A DNA stretch of 64,000 nucleotides from NCBI GenBank assembly GCA_963556255.1, contig OY744610.1:16006039-16070038 (forward strand). Direction: 5' to 3'. Under the pieces are notes generated by a model. It searched no databases and was not told where the DNA came from. It saw nothing but the letters and a program-made list of their open reading frames with translations. A program made the translations under genes and the position numbers. Source of the stretch: Allolobophora icterica (taxonomy: Eukaryota > Annelida > Clitellata > Crassiclitellata > Lumbricidae). Shown here in pieces: positions 12,971-22,599 of the stretch (position 1 is its first letter; the number at the start of each line of letters is the position of its first letter).

Positions 12971-13133
12971 CTCCAAACGTCTTTGGCTTTGGAGAAGGTA
13001 CTCTTGACTTCTAAAGCCACCAAAGCGTGAACTTCTGTAGCCTGAAGATTACTTTCTCGCATCTCATCAAAACCAGTAATTTTGAGCGTCGTGCCTTGAA
13101 TGCATTTCGGATCGAATAGTTCTAATATCATTA
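12971..13133 (-). pseudogene. Kinase A exon 2, activation-segment region
   Basis: A GTTGTAG acceptor precedes 163 bases that complete the phase-1 codon of exon 1. The product contains LKITGFDEM where active kinases have KITDFG, and HALVALEVKS where they have an APE motif. It also contains FSKAKDVW, the run into helix F. The DFG aspartate, which binds magnesium, is replaced. The donor is GAG|GTTGCA, weaker than the other donors here. Confidence 0.7.
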
Positions 13134-13306
13134 CTACAACACATAATAATATTATGATTAGGCCTATATGATTTTTGGAATAACTTGTCTGTGGAACTCG
13201 TGAGGATCAACATATTTTTTCGGTAGAAGAATGATCATCTTGAGGAATATAAAAATTTAGTTCATCAGTATTTCAAGCACAGAAGAAATAAGAAATCTAT
13301 ACTTAC

Positions 13307-13765
13307 TGTTGCCTGACTTTAGACTTCCGTGAACGATGAACCTTTCATGCAAGTAGAACATTCCATTAGCTATCTGTTCGGCCCAATCTATGACACGAGA
13401 GTAAGGAAGAGGCGATGATTGCGATCGTAGAGCCTTTGTCAGGGTTCCTCCACTGGCGTATTCCATCACAATATATAACGAAGGTGAATTGATGCCAACA
13501 TACAAGACCTTCATCAGGTTACGATGATCAAGGAAACTCCACACTTTCAAGTTTTCAATCATCTGATCCACATTCCTTTTCATTGTCCCTCTGTCTGAGT
13601 CACTTGAACTCATCACTACGATTTGTTTGAAAGCGAACAAAGTATTCTTCCAAAAACAAGGACCATAGACAGCCCAATGCTTCCTCCTCCGATAAGCTTT
13701 GTCACAGGAATCTGCTCTTCAAAGTTTATGTAAGATAAAGAGGACCATTCTTCAGCAGAAGCCAT
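13307..13765 (-). pseudogene. Kinase A exon 1, N-lobe and catalytic loop, frameshifted pseudokinase
   Basis: The exon runs from an ATG (MASAEEW) to a phase-1 donor, CAACA|GTAAGT. Compared with the paralogous exon at 34706-35168 it lacks one base around the glycine-rich loop, so the start codon is out of frame with the remainder. The remainder reads LFAFKQIVV (the ATP lysine), VMEYASGGTL (hinge), VIDWAEQIANGMFYLHE and IVHGSLKSGN. The last is the HRDLKxxN catalytic loop with Arg-Asp changed to Gly-Ser. The family resembles mixed-lineage and other TKL kinases. Loss of the catalytic Asp, the DFG Asp and the frame all argue against kinase activity. Confidence 0.8.
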
Positions 13766-14450
13766 TTATAACAGAGTTTCATCAACACCAGAATTCGATT
13801 TAGTGGTAACTATAGAGTTATGAACAATACTTTACCAGGAGCAATCTACACAAACTCAGTCGTATAGCAACATCTAAGCTGTGTGCAAGATAACAACATC
13901 TTTATCCAAACTCTCCTCCTGCAGAAATTTTAGAACACTTTACCATTTACTAGTAGCATAGCTCAACATCCTCTAACTTTAACTGTCTTCTTCAGTAGTA
14001 GTTACATAGCTGAATAACTAGACGAAATCTTGTTTTACCCTCTATTTGCCGTTCGTTTTAATCGCATGCGAGCAATCAATGCACATGGGCTTGTAGGTCT
14101 ATAGATACATGTAACTGAGAATAGGCTTCCTCTTAGAGCCTGACACTCCTGCGACAGCTGACAACCACATAGACCATAGCAATAGGACCTATGTCCTAAT
14201 TTATATTTGTATTTTTGCACTATTAGCTATTAGCTTTTTTGCAGCGCAGGCCTATCTGTGAAGTCTGCGAAGTTGTCTGGTTTCGCATTTATATTTAAAT
14301 GACCCCAAACTATCAACAAATCACTTCATCATGTCTTTCATTCTACCCGGAGTTTTGTTGCAAAATTCTTCACGTCTGTGGCTTATCCAAAATCTGATCG
14401 TTTACAGAAAGTAACTAGTTGGCAAAAGTTTACATTTTCAGGCCTGCAGT
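13766..14450 (-). promoter_or_regulatory. Upstream region of kinase A, conserved with kinase B
   Basis: No gene is seen. Many blocks are shared, in the same order, with DNA upstream of kinase B (35169-35780), for example AACTCTCCTCCT, ATTTGCCGTTCGTTTTAAT, CATAGCAAT and CCTAATTTatATTTGTATTT. A further block around 14310-14420 matches 49455-49575. The promoter should lie here, but no core element could be fixed. Confidence 0.55.
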
Positions 14451-14835
14451 TAACGTCAGGAGAGCAATTGGTTTTCAGGAACGGTGAGAGAGAAACGAAG
14501 ACGTGAAGAAGTGATGCAACGTTATTGACCTGAAGAGTTCGGCATCGAACCTTATAAAGTTCCCTTGTTAGTTAAGTTAGGTTGCTGTCTTATGTGGCCT
14601 CTGTTGTCAGACGATAATTATTTGGGTAAGTAGCCTTTATTTGCATCTATATGTGACGTGTCAGTGGTAGAACGGTACTTCGCTTCTAATTTACTGTCGG
14701 AGTGTCGGAGAAGTGGCACTGTCCTTGTTGATCATGGGAAATTACCTCAGAGTCGGCCAAGTGACAGAAAATAACTTGGTTATTCGGCCAAGCGATATAT
14801 GTATATCGTATTATATGTATAAATATATATATATA
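14451..14835. other. Unassigned intergenic DNA
   Basis: No reading frame or repeat structure is supported apart from a short TATATA run next to the LINE2 tail. Confidence 0.35.
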
Positions 14836-16018
14836 ACATAACATAACAAAACATCTTTCCTTATTGCTTCAAATGACAACAATAACAATCATTTCCATCC
14901 AACAAATATATACAATTTAGTGCAGAGTCTGGAAACTCAAACCCTACGTGATTATTAGGCAGTTAGAATAATATTCTCACTCGACTAGCATGAAAGGAAT
15001 AGAATGAATTTGAGGTGGAGTCAGGTGAGATTGAAAAGTAAGCGAGTTCTTTGAGTCATAAGAGGCAATGTGCGCCGCTAAAGGACCTAGGTCCCGCTGA
15101 CCGGGGATGCCCATTAGGTGAATTTGCAAGTACAATAATGGCATCATACAGTTGCCTCCCTAACAGTAGCTTAATCAAGCCACTACCTGAAACCTTTTAA
15201 ATCCTGAACACTTAGAGGTTACCATAATTAATAGCTTAACTAAACATAACTAAGCAGTCCAAAAGGGACCTTGCTCATGAGCTTGTTCATGAGCCGGGCT
15301 CCGGCTCGACCCCCCCCCCATAAAGGTCAGATCAGTATTAGATTTCAATCATTTAGACGGAATCATATCATGTGTCAGAATAAAGTTTTTCATTTGCTTC
15401 CTCAACAGATGTCTAGCTGGCAGAGACTGAATCTCGACCGGGACCTGGGACCAAAGCTGCGGTCCTACTGATTTAACACTAAAACGCCGAATGTTAGTAC
15501 GACTTTTGATAGGACGGTATAGTGAGGCTCCTCGCGCGTCATGTTTGTGTATCGAAGTGGCCTTCGCGAAATACTCTCCAAATGCAGAAGGTAGTAAATT
15601 ATGTTGAAAACAATAAATGAAGTCCAATATTTGATAGTTGTTTAGTTGGTTGATTTTCAGTATTTTTAGTTCTTTGAAAATAGGATCAGAGTGCCCACAT
15701 TTCCAGGCTCCTTGAACCACTCTAACAGCTTTTTTGCAGGGTTATTAATTTCTTAAGTCGCGAACGATAGTTTGAGGACCAAATGAAGTTACAATAGTTA
15801 AGAAAGGGAAAGATTAATGCATAGTATAGGTTTCTCTTGACCTCTACGGTTAATAGATGCCCAATTCTAGAAATAACACCTATATTTTTCGCAACCTTTA
15901 GAGCTACATAATTAATATGGATTTCCAGTTTAAATGATTATCCACGTAAACTCCCTGAAACTTTGTGGAATCAACTTGGGTACACGTAATTGGGGAGTCG
16001 TTGAGGGTTAAGGACCAT
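14836..16018 (-). mobile_element. LINE2, 3' section (CR1-like), separated from its 5' section by the fold-back element
   Basis: On the minus strand this continues the reverse transcriptase of the LINE at 21177-23700. It contains VDSTKFQGVYVDNHLNWK, NLYYALIFPFLNYCNFIW and, at 15720-15349, LKILKINQLNNYQILDFIY and VGPQLWSQVPVEI, then a 3' untranslated region ending in a TTATG/TTATGT repeat near 14836-14850. There are one or two frameshifts, for example near 15730. The same C-terminal motifs occur in the LINE at 42280-44221. The 4 bases at 16015-16018 are the left target duplication of the fold-back insertion. Confidence 0.85.
15349..15990 (-). pseudogene. LINE2 reverse transcriptase, C-terminal part
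   Basis: This is the thumb and C-terminal region of the LINE2 reverse transcriptase, in two open stretches joined by a frameshift near 15730. It is recognised by STKF...GVYVD and the PQLWxxxP motif that ends most CR1-type ORF2 proteins. It carries no catalytic residues; these lie in the 5' section at 21177-22012. Confidence 0.75.
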
Positions 16019-16028
16019 TAGTAGTTAA

Positions 16029-16240
16029 CGTATTGGGGTTGATCGGACATCCAATAACGTCCTACTGGGGTTGATCGGACAGCCAATAACGCCCTACTGG
16101 GGTTGATCGGAGAGCCCATAACGTCCTACTGGGGTTGATCGGACAGCCCATAACGTCCTACTGGGGTTGATCGGACAGCCCATTACGTCCTACTGAGGTT
16201 GACCGGACAATCCATCAAACCCTACTGAGGTTGACAGTGC
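16029..16240 (+). repeat. Left-arm subterminal 32-base tandem repeat
   Basis: About seven copies of a 32-base unit, core CTACTGGGGTTGATCGGACA, with the inner copies most diverged (CTACTGAGGTTGACCGG). Such repeats near the ends of transposons often bind transposase; that role is inferred here. Confidence 0.9.
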
Positions 16241-16408
16241 ACGCCCTTCAGAGTAATTCTTTTAATTCTATTTAATATATTTTAATTATATTTGAAGTCT
16301 AATTTGTACTCTTGCACGATTTATTTTAATTATGACATTGGAACAGCCTATTTCAGATGTTGAATAAAAATATTTCTTGTAGCAATTTTTTAATATTTTG
16401 GATATTTT

Positions 16409-18511
16409 GCTCTTCGCTGCTCAAAACTTGCTTCTGACTCCTCTTCACTGGATGTCTTGTCGGTGGCTGACCTGTTTAACCTTTACTCCACCACCATGAA
16501 TGAAATACTGGATAAATTACTACCTCAGCGGAGGGTCAAAATGCGCATGCGACCCCTTGCTGTGTGGTTTGACAGCGAGTGCCGCCAGTATCGTCGACGT
16601 ACACGCTGTCTTGAAAGACGCTACCGTCGTTCGAAAGATCCGGCCGACCACCTGACGTGGGTGACTCAACTCCGATCGCTTCATCGTCTATATCACCGCA
16701 AGGAGGCTGAATTTTGGGAGAGACTCGTCGCTCGAGATGAAAAGAACCCAAAACGTCTCTGGTCTTCCATCTCGGGACTCCTGGGCCGAGCCTCCCGTTC
16801 GTCTTCCTCTCCTGCGTTTTCGGCCAATGATTTCCTCAGAATGATGACAGAAAAGATTGCGGGCTTACGTGCTTCAACCGCCGACTCGCCTCCACCTGAA
16901 TTCACACGCACGGACTTCAAGTTTGGTGACTTTCGTCCCATCCTTGAGGCTGATCTTCGACGTGTTCTCAGCTCTTCAAACCAGAAATCTTGTGAACTGG
17001 ACCCGCTTCCTCCGTTTATTCTTACTAATGTTTTAGATGATGTTGTCCCATTTTTGATATATTTGTTCAATAGGTCTCTAGCAGAGGGCCATCTCCCTCC
17101 ATCTCAGAAGCAAGCTATTGTCTTCCCTACCCTTAAAAAACCTAATCTTGACTCACAAGTATGTTCTAACTATCGTCCTATTTCTAACCTTTCTTTTCTC
17201 TCTAAAACTCTTGAGAGACTTGTCTCGCTTCAACTTCTGCCCTATCTTGAACAGTCTGGACTCCTCCCTTCTAGTCAATCAGGGTTTAGAGGTCACCATT
17301 CTACGGAAACTGCCCTCCTGTCCCTTCTCTCGGACATTTATACTGCCATTGACAGGTCTCATTTGACGCTTCTAGCGCTCTTTGATGTTTCCTCGGCCTT
17401 CGACATGGTTGACCATGAAATCCTACTTCGACGTCTTGAACTATCTTGTGGTCTCAGTGGTCTCCCTCTTCTTTGGTTCAAATCTTACCTTTCTGACCGT
17501 ACTCAGAGGATTGTCCTTGGTGACTCCAGAACTGCCTGGGTTAGAGTTGAGTATGGTGTCCCACAGGGTTCTGTCCTTGGCCCCATTCTGTACTTACTCT
17601 ACACAGCTGACATACCTTCTATATTTACTAAACACTTTACCTCTGGTCACCTTTATGCGGATGACGTTCAGATCTTTGTCCAAGGCCCATCCTCTCAGCA
17701 GATCTCCCTTGTTGGATCCATTCATTCCCTCTCACATGATCTCCACTCTTGGATGTCATCAAATCGACTTAACCTTAACTCTTCTAAGACCCAACTGATC
17801 TGGTTTGGCACTAAACAGCAACTTTCTAAACTTGATATCCCACTTCTGTCGTCAATATACCCTGCTTTTTCATTTTCATCCAGTGTTCGGGATTTGGGTG
17901 TCACCCTTGATAGTACCCTCTCGTTTTCTGAACACCTCTCCCACCTGACACGTTCCTGTTTCTATCATCTTAGGCGTTTGAGGGCTGTAAGAAGATCAGT
18001 TTATCCTTCAGTGTTCACTACTATGGTCCATGCCTTCATTTGCTGCCGCATTGACTATTGCAATTCATTGTTTGCTGGGCTCCCTAAAGCGCGCCTTTCA
18101 TCTCTGCAGTCTGTTCTGAATGCGGCTGCCAGGCTCATTGCCCGTTTTCCTCGCTTCTCTCACATAACTACCTTTATGACTGATGTACTTCACTGGCTTC
18201 CTGTTGCTTCCCGCATCCAATACAAGGTTCTTCTCCTGGTCTCTAGGACTCAACTGGGAAAAGCTCCTAAATACCTCTGTGACCTAATGCGCAAACCTCT
18301 ATCTGCTCTGTCTTCCCGCCCTCTTCGGTCTGCTGACCGCTTTGATCTGCTTGTCCCTCGCGCAAGGACTTCGATGGCTCAGCATCGTGCTTTTGCCATC
18401 CTTGGCCCTTCCCTTTGGAATGACCTGCCCTCTCTCCGTAGCAAGATATTGCTTGGGATCTCGCCTTCTTCTCTCCGCTGCCTAAAGACCTTTCTTTTCC
18501 CTCGGGGCTGA
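16409..18511 (+). CDS. LINE4 ORF2, reverse transcriptase, intact but 5' truncated
   Basis: The frame is open from the insertion border and reads about 700 residues. The start of the original protein, including the endonuclease, is missing, so no true start codon is present. Reverse transcriptase motifs are NYRPISNLSFLSKTLERL, ALFDVSSAFDMVDHEIL, YGVPQGSVLGPILY and LYADDVQIF, with both Asp residues of the active site. The C-terminal part contains DYCNSLFAGLP, HWLPVASRIQYKVL and GPSLWNDLP. Relatives lie at 31640-32060, 62095-62975 and 62976-64000. The enzyme part looks functional, but the element lacks its own nuclease and promoter. Confidence 0.92.
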   Translation, partial: ALRCSKLASDSSSLDVLSVADLFNLYSTTMNEILDKLLPQRRVKMRMRPLAVWFDSECRQYRRRTRCLERRYRRSKDPADHLTWVTQLRSLHRLYHRKEAEFWERLVARDEKNPKRLWSSISGLLGRASRSSSSPAFSANDFLRMMTEKIAGLRASTADSPPPEFTRTDFKFGDFRPILEADLRRVLSSSNQKSCELDPLPPFILTNVLDDVVPFLIYLFNRSLAEGHLPPSQKQAIVFPTLKKPNLDSQVCSNYRPISNLSFLSKTLERLVSLQLLPYLEQSGLLPSSQSGFRGHHSTETALLSLLSDIYTAIDRSHLTLLALFDVSSAFDMVDHEILLRRLELSCGLSGLPLLWFKSYLSDRTQRIVLGDSRTAWVRVEYGVPQGSVLGPILYLLYTADIPSIFTKHFTSGHLYADDVQIFVQGPSSQQISLVGSIHSLSHDLHSWMSSNRLNLNSSKTQLIWFGTKQQLSKLDIPLLSSIYPAFSFSSSVRDLGVTLDSTLSFSEHLSHLTRSCFYHLRRLRAVRRSVYPSVFTTMVHAFICCRIDYCNSLFAGLPKARLSSLQSVLNAAARLIARFPRFSHITTFMTDVLHWLPVASRIQYKVLLLVSRTQLGKAPKYLCDLMRKPLSALSSRPLRSADRFDLLVPRARTSMAQHRAFAILGPSLWNDLPSLRSKILLGISPSSLRCLKTFLFPRG

Positions 18512-18594
18512 CATGCTGGGAGCGCCTCTGAATAGTCTATGCTGTGAGAGGCGCTTTATAAATAATTATATAAGATAAGATAAGATAAGATAAG
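16409..18594 (+). mobile_element. Young 5'-truncated L2/Crack-like LINE (LINE4) inside the fold-back arm
   Basis: The insertion is flanked by ATTTT at 16404-16408 and 18595-18599. The uninterrupted sequence of the other arm confirms both borders. The copy starts inside the linker behind the endonuclease, keeps the whole reverse transcriptase and ends with a hairpin (AGCGCCTCT...AGAGGCGCT at about 18520-18554) and an AAGAT repeat tail. No stop interrupts the frame from the left border to 18511. Because only one arm carries it, it is younger than the fold-back element. Confidence 0.92.
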
Positions 18595-18605
18595 ATTTTA
18601 GAATG

Positions 18606-18671
18606 CTACATAGCCTAGTGGTTAGCGTGTTGGACTATAAGCTGAGAGGTTGACGGTTCAAATCCCACCAG
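18606..18671 (+). other. tRNA-like Pol III promoter unit, left arm
   Basis: TAGTGGTTAGCGTGTTGG resembles an A box and GGTTCAAATCCCACC a B box, at normal tRNA spacing. It has no complete clover-leaf and is followed by a non-tRNA body, so it looks like the head of a tRNA-derived SINE and not a tRNA gene. The inverted copy is at 20711-20777. Confidence 0.65.
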
Positions 18672-19008
18672 GGAAGAAAATTTGAATCCAGAGTTCTGTT
18701 CACACCTAGCAAATTGAGATATGCCGAATATGATGTTTGCGTGTATATGAGACGGCGAGGGAGGCCATCCCTCGTATGCCGAGGCTAAGAAAATGAAGGC
18801 GCTAACAGCCTTTGCGCTAGATGCATGGACGGATTCTTAGTTATATTGATCTATTCAGCCCTAGCAGGACTCGATTGGATGCACATAGTGTATGGGTCTA
18901 TACAAACGGTCAGTCAAAAGCTCCAACATGCTCGAGTGAACATATTCTAAAGCCCTTTTATATACTCAATGACTAGACAGTTTCATTGCATAGGCGTTTA
19001 CACACACT

Positions 19009-19009
<1 letters not shown>

Positions 19010-19051
<42 letters not shown>

Positions 19052-19055
19052 GCAT
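19010..19055. repeat. (AT)n at the inner end of the left arm
   Basis: About 40 bases of AT repeat follow ACACACTCAAAT. The right arm has a shorter AT run at 20358-20374 in the mirrored position. Confidence 0.9.
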
Positions 19056-20350
19056 AAATATATATATTCATCTTTTAAGTCCTATATATCGGCAATGACT
19101 CGACAAAATATGAGACGTCGAGGGAGAGACCTGACCACCAACTCTCATATGCCGAGGCTAAGAAAATGAAGTCGCTATCACTTCATGGACTGCTCTGACA
19201 TCCGAAATGCTGACCTTTCACACTCCTAAGGTGTATGAACCATTGACGTGTATGATTAAGTTACAACAATTATTGTGAAATACCGATTCTTTTGAAGTTT
19301 TCTCTATCAACCTTCTGACATGTATATTCATAAGATGTTTGAAATACTGAACTATACATTAGAATTACAAATCTAATGGTGAAACATTGCATAGTTTGAT
19401 CCCTTGTACACTAAATTCTAAATTTTCGATTCCTAAGTTGTACGAAATACAGACTTGCACCGTAAAATTTCGTCATGTAAGTTGAAAAAGAAGCCAGCGC
19501 GGAAGACTTGCACGCTAATTTGAAGACTTGTAAGTTTTCAAAGACATGTGGAGTAGGAAACTTAGGAATTTTAGATTGCATGGGACTATGAATTGCATGA
19601 TTCAATTACAACTCTTAGGATGAAACGTCGCACAGTTTGACATCTGATACACTAAATTCTGAATTCTCGACTCTGAACATGTATGAAATACCAACCTATG
19701 CAGTAAAATGTAAACATTTAGATTACTGAAACGTGCGCGATGAAGATTTGGAACGCTAAACTTAAGACATTTACGTTTTCAAGACATGTGGAATGAGAGT
19801 TTTAGTAAGATGCTTACGAATTTTAGTTTGTAAGACTGTTGAGAGCGAGAGAGAGGAAGAGGGAGAGAGGGAGAGAGGAAGAGAGAGGGAGAGAGAGAGA
19901 GGAAGGTGATGAGAGGGAGGGAGGGACAGAGAGAGAGAGAGAGAAAAAGTTTTATGGTAAAACTCCAACTTTCTAGGGTGAAAAGGCACCTAATGTTTGA
20001 TTCTACACTAAAATGGTGACGGTTAAGTTGAAGAGACACATGCGATGACTACTTCTACGAAAAACTTAAGACTTTTAAGTTTCCAAATACATATGGAATG
20101 AGAGTATGAAGCTTACGAATTTTAGTTTGTAAGACTGTTGAGAGCGAGAGAGAGAGACGGAGAGACGGAGAGAGGGAGAGAAGGAGAGAGAGAGAGAGAG
20201 AGGGCGAGAGGAAGAGGGCGAGAAGAGGATTTAGGGTAAAAGTCCAACTTTCAAGGGTGAAAAGGCATCTAATGTTTGATTCTACACTAAAATGGTGACG
20301 GTTAAGTTGCAGAGACACAGGCGATGACTACTTCTACGCAAAACTTAAAA
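19056..20350. repeat. Core of the fold-back element: degenerate direct repeats
   Basis: At least four units follow one another, marked by GGTGAAAcnTngCAtAGTTTGA-like blocks at about 19377, 19617, 19976 and 20254. Each is followed by CTAAATTCT or CTACACTAAAATGGTGAC and a later GACATGTGGAATGAGAG. The last two units also contain GAGA-rich runs (19850-19945 and 20140-20225). No reading frame is convincing. Confidence 0.7.
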
Positions 20351-20710
20351 CTTTTAATATATATATATATATTTGAGTGTGTGTAAACGCCTATGCAATG
20401 AAACTGTCTAGTCATTGAGTATACAAGGGCTTTAGAATATGTTCACTCGAGCATGTTGGGGCTTTTGACTGACCGTTTGTATAGACCCATACACTATGTG
20501 CATCCAATCGAGTCCTGCTAGGGCTGAATAGATCAATATAACTAAGAATCCGTCCATGCATCTAGCGCAAAGGCTGTTAGCGCCTTCATTTTCTTAGCCT
20601 CGGCATACGAGGGATGGCCTCCCTCGCCGTCTCATATACACGCAAACATCATATTCGGCATATCTCAATTTGCTAGGTGTGAACAGAACTCTGGATTCAA
20701 ATTTTCTTCC

Positions 20711-20777
20711 CTGGTGGGATTTGAACCGTCAACCTCTCAGCTTATAGTCCAACACGCTAACCACTAGGCTATGTAGC
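20711..20777 (-). other. tRNA-like Pol III promoter unit, right arm
   Basis: Inverted copy of the unit at 18606-18671, with the same A-box-like and B-box-like blocks. Its direction is toward the core of the element. Confidence 0.65.
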
Positions 20778-20949
20778 ATTCTAAAATATCCAAAATATTA
20801 AAAAATTGCTACAAGAAATATTTTTATTCAACATCTGAAATAGGCTGTTCCAATGTCATAATTAAAATAAATCGTGCAAGAGTACAAATTAGACTTCAAA
20901 TATAATTAAAATATATTAAATAGAATTAAAATAATTACTCTGAAGGGCG

Positions 20950-21165
20950 TGCACTGTCAACCTCAGTAGGGTTTGATGGATTGTCCGGTCAACCTCAGTA
21001 GGACGTAATGGGCTGTCCGATCAACCCCAGTAGGACGTTATGGGCTGTCCGATCAACCCCAGTAGGACGTTATGGGCTCTCCGATCAACCCCAGTAGGAC
21101 GTTATTGGCTGTCCGATCAACCCCAGTAGGACGTTATTGGATGTCCGATTAACCCCAATACGTCA
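20950..21165 (-). repeat. Right-arm subterminal 32-base tandem repeat
   Basis: Mirror image of the left-arm array with the same order of unit variants, so the array existed before or was copied with the inversion. Confidence 0.9.
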
Positions 21166-21176
21166 ACTACTACCAT

Positions 21177-22578
21177 GTGATCGGCTTTATTTTCCTATGG
21201 GATTTAAATATAATAAAATTAGTTTTATCCACATTTAGGGTAAGTTTATTAGCTAAAAACCAGTTATTAACCGAATCTAATTCATTATTAACTGTTTCCA
21301 TAAGGGTTAAATGAGATTCATTAGAATACAATATATTCGTGTCATCTGCGAATAAAAGAAACTTTGGATAGGTCATTAATATAAAGTAAGAACAATAATG
21401 GACCCAAGTTCGATCCCTGAGGAACACCAAAAGAGATCGTTTTAGAGCCAGAAGATGTGCCATTACAAACGACTCTTTCAGTGCGATTTTCAAGATAGCT
21501 TTTAAACCAAGAGAGTTGAACCCTCTGATCACGTAGTTATTCATTTTCTTTAGTAAAATGGTATGATCTACTGCATCGAAAGCCTTGGCCACATCTAAAA
21601 AGATACCAACAGTATATTCGTTCTGCTCAATTGCATTAGTGATTTTATCTTCAAGGTCAAGAAGGGCCATATATGTGGAGTGTCCTGGCCGGAATCCATA
21701 CTGGGCTGCTTGAATAATATTTAGTTTATGGATAAAAGAAGATAGTCGGTCATACATTATCTTTTCTAGAAATTTGGCAAAAAATGGTAGAACAGATATC
21801 GGTCTATAGTTATTTATAGATTCCACATTGCCTTTTTTAAACACGGGAACAACTTTTGCTGCTTTTAGTAACGTGGGAACAATCCCATTAGAAAGGGAGC
21901 TGTTAATTATTTCCGATAGTGGAATGGAAATTAAATTTAGATTTTGGAGTGCTATGTATGGGTCAATATCATCGAGCCCCTTAGTGTGAGTTTTCTTTAG
22001 ATCATGTCCCACTCTTCTGGTGAGGTCAACAGTAGACCCATAGACATAGAGTTCGATGGAGGTAGGTAGTTATTAAAAGGCTGAGCAGAAGTGGACAGAT
22101 CAGAAGCCAAGTTTACGAGATATTCGTTAAATTTATTAGCCATTGTTTCCGGATCGTCAATTCGAACTCCTTCAATCACTAGTGCTTCAATTATTGTAGA
22201 TTTTTCTTCAAGCTGCATGGCGTTGCGTATCAGTGCCCAGGTTGTTTTAAGATCGTTATGACATTTAAGAAATTCAGCAACATAATAGCTATTTTCAGCA
22301 TTTCTTCTTATTGTTTTAAATTTATTTCTGTATGTAGAGAATCTCTTCTTATTTTCAGCACTTAGATTCCTTAAAAATTTGATATATAACCGATTTTTCT
22401 TTTGGCAGGATTTTAGAAGTCCTGGAGTCATCCAAGGACTGGCGAACCTACGCTTTTTGGTCTTTGTTTGTGAAATTAATGGAAAGGCATCATTATAGAC
22501 TTCTTTATATGAATTATAAAATGATTCATACGTTTCGTTTACATTGCCTTGCTGAGCTTGTCTTATAATTAGTTCCAA
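21177..22578 (-). pseudogene. LINE2 ORF2, linker and reverse transcriptase, broken
   Basis: 22578-21997 carries the linker (RRFASPWMTPGLLKSC, NSYYVAEFLKCHNDLKTTW). 22012-21177 carries NYRPISVLPFFAKFLEK, FLDVAKAFDAVDHTIL and [11 protein letters not shown]. The part between, where PQGS should be, is read in another frame because of two compensating indels. The open frame runs straight into the fold-back border at 21176. Confidence 0.85.
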
Positions 22579-22599
22579 GTTTTTACCTTTTAGATCGTT

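Larger units (their letters stand above)
16019..21172. mobile_element. Long fold-back (inverted-repeat) DNA element with CCAT target duplication
   Basis: The ends are TAGTAGTTAACGTATTGGGG at 16019 and, inverted, TAGTAGTTGACGTATTGGGG at 21172. CCAT flanks both (16015-16018 and 21173-21176). The left arm (16019-16408 plus 18600 to about 19040) and the right arm (about 20355-21172) are inverted copies of some 830 bases, highly similar throughout. Each arm holds a tandem 32-base repeat and a tRNA-like unit. Between the arms lies a core of degenerate direct repeats. A LINE occupies 16409-18594 of the left arm. Removing the element and one CCAT rejoins the LINE2 frame exactly. No transposase was found, so it is non-autonomous, and the superfamily is unknown. 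Confidence 0.88.

Noticed and set aside
18606..18671. True tRNA gene
   Set aside because: A and B box-like blocks are present, but the stems do not complete a clover-leaf and the copy is part of a repeated inverted arm.
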